Source: an uncultured Lentisphaeria bacterium (GTDB lineage: Bacteria > Verrucomicrobiota > Lentisphaeria > Victivallales > Victivallaceae). Taken from it: a stretch of 7,277 bases of DNA. Below are positions 6,882 through 7,277 of this stretch, one piece after another. The position numbers were made by a program, and so were the translations under genes. Location: NCBI GenBank assembly GCA_949298665.1, contig CASFXO010000248.1:1-7277 (forward strand). Reading direction: 5' to 3'. The notes beneath the pieces were generated by a model that saw only the letters and a list, made by a program, of their open reading frames with translations, had not been told where the DNA came from and did not search any database. The stretch's first letter is position 1; every line of letters starts with the position of its first letter.

Positions 6882-6970
6882 GTTTTTTCCCCGTTTTTTG
6901 TCATAAAAAGCCGAAAATGAGCCGGTTGAGCAGAGACGGACGGCGGATCGGAAAAAAAGGAGATTTTTTT
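6866..6970. other. A/T tracts partly in helical phase in the divergent rpsT-nusA gap
   Basis: Against a GC-rich background this stretch holds an A5 (6866-6870), A6 (6872-6877), T6 (6883-6888), T6 (6894-6899) and A5 (6905-6909), then after a GC-rich gap an A7 (6952-6958) and T7 (6964-6970). The centres of the tracts from 6872 to 6909 are about 11, 11 and 10.5 bases apart, close to one helical turn. Such phasing is known to produce intrinsic bending. The A7/T7 pair lies immediately upstream of the plus-strand -35 element and may act as its UP element. Bending and UP function are inferred. Confidence 0.55.
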
Positions 6971-6972
6971 GC

Positions 6973-7001
6973 TTGATACTTTCGCCATGCCGTACTATAT
7001 T
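6973..7001 (+). promoter_or_regulatory. nusA: Near-consensus sigma-70 promoter upstream of nusA
   Basis: TTGATA (6973-6978) and TATATT (6996-7001) are separated by exactly 17 bases; each hexamer differs from consensus at one position. An A7/T7 pair at 6952-6970 directly precedes the -35. Transcription would begin near 7008, about 157 bases before the nusA ATG. It is divergent from rpsT and is the only strong plus-strand promoter I see in the gap. Confidence 0.8.
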
Positions 7002-7007
7002 ACCGGT

Positions 7008-7096
7008 AAAGGATAGACGATGATGTAAACAAAACAAAACAGATGGAGCGGCCGAAGTGGGGAAGTGGGTGTGCCTTTACCCGCTTTTTTTATTTT
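7008..7096 (+). ncRNA. Predicted nusA leader RNA or short independent transcript ending at an intrinsic terminator
   Basis: The predicted RNA runs from the +1 of the near-consensus promoter to the U tract of the terminator, about 89 nucleotides. Its 5' part carries an AAAGGA ribosome-site-like motif (7008-7013) and, six bases on, ATG ATG TAA (7020-7028). A CA-rich, probably unstructured stretch (7029-7042) follows, then a G-rich part that forms the terminator. It matches no tRNA or riboswitch family that I recognise. It may be an attenuated leader of nusA, which would fit the known autogenous control of nusA by early termination in E. coli, or a stable small RNA. The sequence does not decide between them. 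Confidence 0.45.
7063..7096 (+). terminator. Intrinsic terminator in the nusA leader
   Basis: Arms 7063-7070 (AAGTGGGT) and 7079-7086 (ACCCGCTT) form an 8-base-pair stem with one G-U pair and an 8-base loop. The second arm merges into a T-rich tract, seven T, one A, four T (7085-7096). The stem core GGGT/ACCC is GC-rich. It lies between the promoter at 6973 and nusA, so any transcript reaching nusA must pass it. A weak competing pairing is possible: AGCGG (7047-7051) with CCGCT (7081-7085) would take up the second arm. Confidence 0.78.
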
Positions 7097-7108
7097 ACGG
7101 CCGGCCGT
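7097..7108. repeat. Perfect 12-base palindrome after the leader terminator
   Basis: ACGGCCGGCCGT reads identically on both strands and starts directly after the terminator T tract, 56 bases before the nusA ATG. It could be a binding site for a dimeric protein. In RNA it offers a CGGCCG segment (7098-7103 or 7102-7107) that can pair with CGGCCG at 7050-7055. In GC-rich DNA a 12-base palindrome can arise by chance, so function is uncertain. Confidence 0.4.
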
Positions 7109-7164
7109 TCGCATGAGTCGAGCGGAAACAGAGGACCGGCGCCGCCCGGTTGAAAGGGGAAGAC

Positions 7165-7277
7165 ATGAACAGCGAATTGTTGACGATTCTGGAGTACATC
7201 GAGCAGGAGCGCGGCATCAGTCGGGAGCTTTTGATCAAGGCCCTGGAGGCCGCCATTCTGTCCGCTTCGCGCAAAAG
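7165..7277 (+). CDS. nusA: Transcription termination/antitermination factor NusA, N-terminal fragment
   Basis: Thirty-seven complete codons are visible before the window ends. The protein begins 'MNSELLTILEYIEQERGISR' and continues 'ELLIKALEAAILSASRK'. This is the characteristic start of the NusA N-terminal domain, in which a Glu-rich helix is followed by Gly-Ile-x-Arg-Glu-x-Leu-Ile and an Ala-x-x-x-Ala-x-x-Ser-Ala segment. NusA binds RNA polymerase near the RNA exit channel and modulates pausing, hairpin termination and antitermination. The ATG has an AAGGGGA ribosome site (7154-7160) at good spacing. A possible small hairpin ACCGG/CCGGT (7135-7139, 7146-7150) lies just before that site. In many bacteria rimP immediately precedes nusA; here a 412-base non-coding gap and divergent rpsT precede it, so nusA appears to head its own unit. 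Confidence 0.88.
   Translation, partial: MNSELLTILEYIEQERGISRELLIKALEAAILSASRK

Noticed and set aside
4086..6920. A very long plus-strand open frame (944 codons) antisense to priA and rpsT
   Set aside because: It resembles no protein family I know and runs opposite two certain genes. High GC leaves few stops in this frame. It is a shadow of codon bias in priA.
6753..7037. Upstream in-frame extension of rpsT by about 95 codons
   Set aside because: S20 starts at the ATG at 6752 with a good ribosome site and normal length. The extension covers the predicted promoter and A/T tracts and matches nothing.
7079..7099. A pheM-like attenuator leader peptide, suggested by the RFFYF run
   Set aside because: The Phe/Tyr codons are simply the U tract of the terminator. 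The downstream gene is nusA, not a Phe-related gene, and the frame has no ribosome site.

Overview
The window is GC-rich, tightly packed bacterial chromosome. It has seven protein-coding genes, two of them cut by the window ends. Five of the seven lie in one minus-strand block with short gaps or overlaps. The housekeeping genes (priA, rpsT, nusA) are intact or clearly recognisable. I see no sign of phage, transposon, CRISPR or tRNA. The organism cannot be named from this sequence alone. An animal-type UDP-glucose dehydrogenase, an animal-like UDP-xylose synthase and high GC would fit the PVC group (for example Lentisphaerota/Verrucomicrobiota), but that is only a guess.

Positions 1-300 (+) hold the C-terminal part of a GrpB/UPF0157 family protein. 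It converges with, and overlaps by 23 bases, the end of a minus-strand nucleotide-sugar operon. In transcription order that operon is uxs (4071-3100), ugd (3071-1716), rmlC (1707-1150) and rmlD (1153-278). A near-consensus sigma-70 promoter (TTGACA, 17 bases, TATTAT) sits in the 80-base gap just after priA. Ugd and Uxs together convert UDP-glucose to UDP-glucuronate and then to UDP-xylose. RmlC and RmlD are the last two steps of dTDP-L-rhamnose synthesis; rmlA and rmlB are not in the window. The operon therefore supplies activated xylose/glucuronate and rhamnose, probably for a surface polysaccharide or glycan.

Upstream lie priA (6380-4152, replication-restart helicase) and rpsT (6752-6486, ribosomal protein S20), both on the minus strand. 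A clear intrinsic terminator after rpsT separates them.

The 412-base gap between rpsT and nusA (6753-7164) is the most information-rich non-coding part. It holds a probable rpsT promoter, a run of A/T tracts spaced about 11 bases apart, and a near-consensus plus-strand promoter (TTGATA, 17 bases, TATATT). The last drives a leader containing a two-codon AUG-AUG-stop frame, an intrinsic terminator and a perfect 12-base palindrome, all before the nusA start at 7165. The layout suggests nusA is controlled by premature termination in its leader, or that a separate short RNA is made there. nusA is not preceded by rimP here. I found no convincing new multi-gene system; the best leads are the nusA leader and the animal-type UDP-xylose gene pair.
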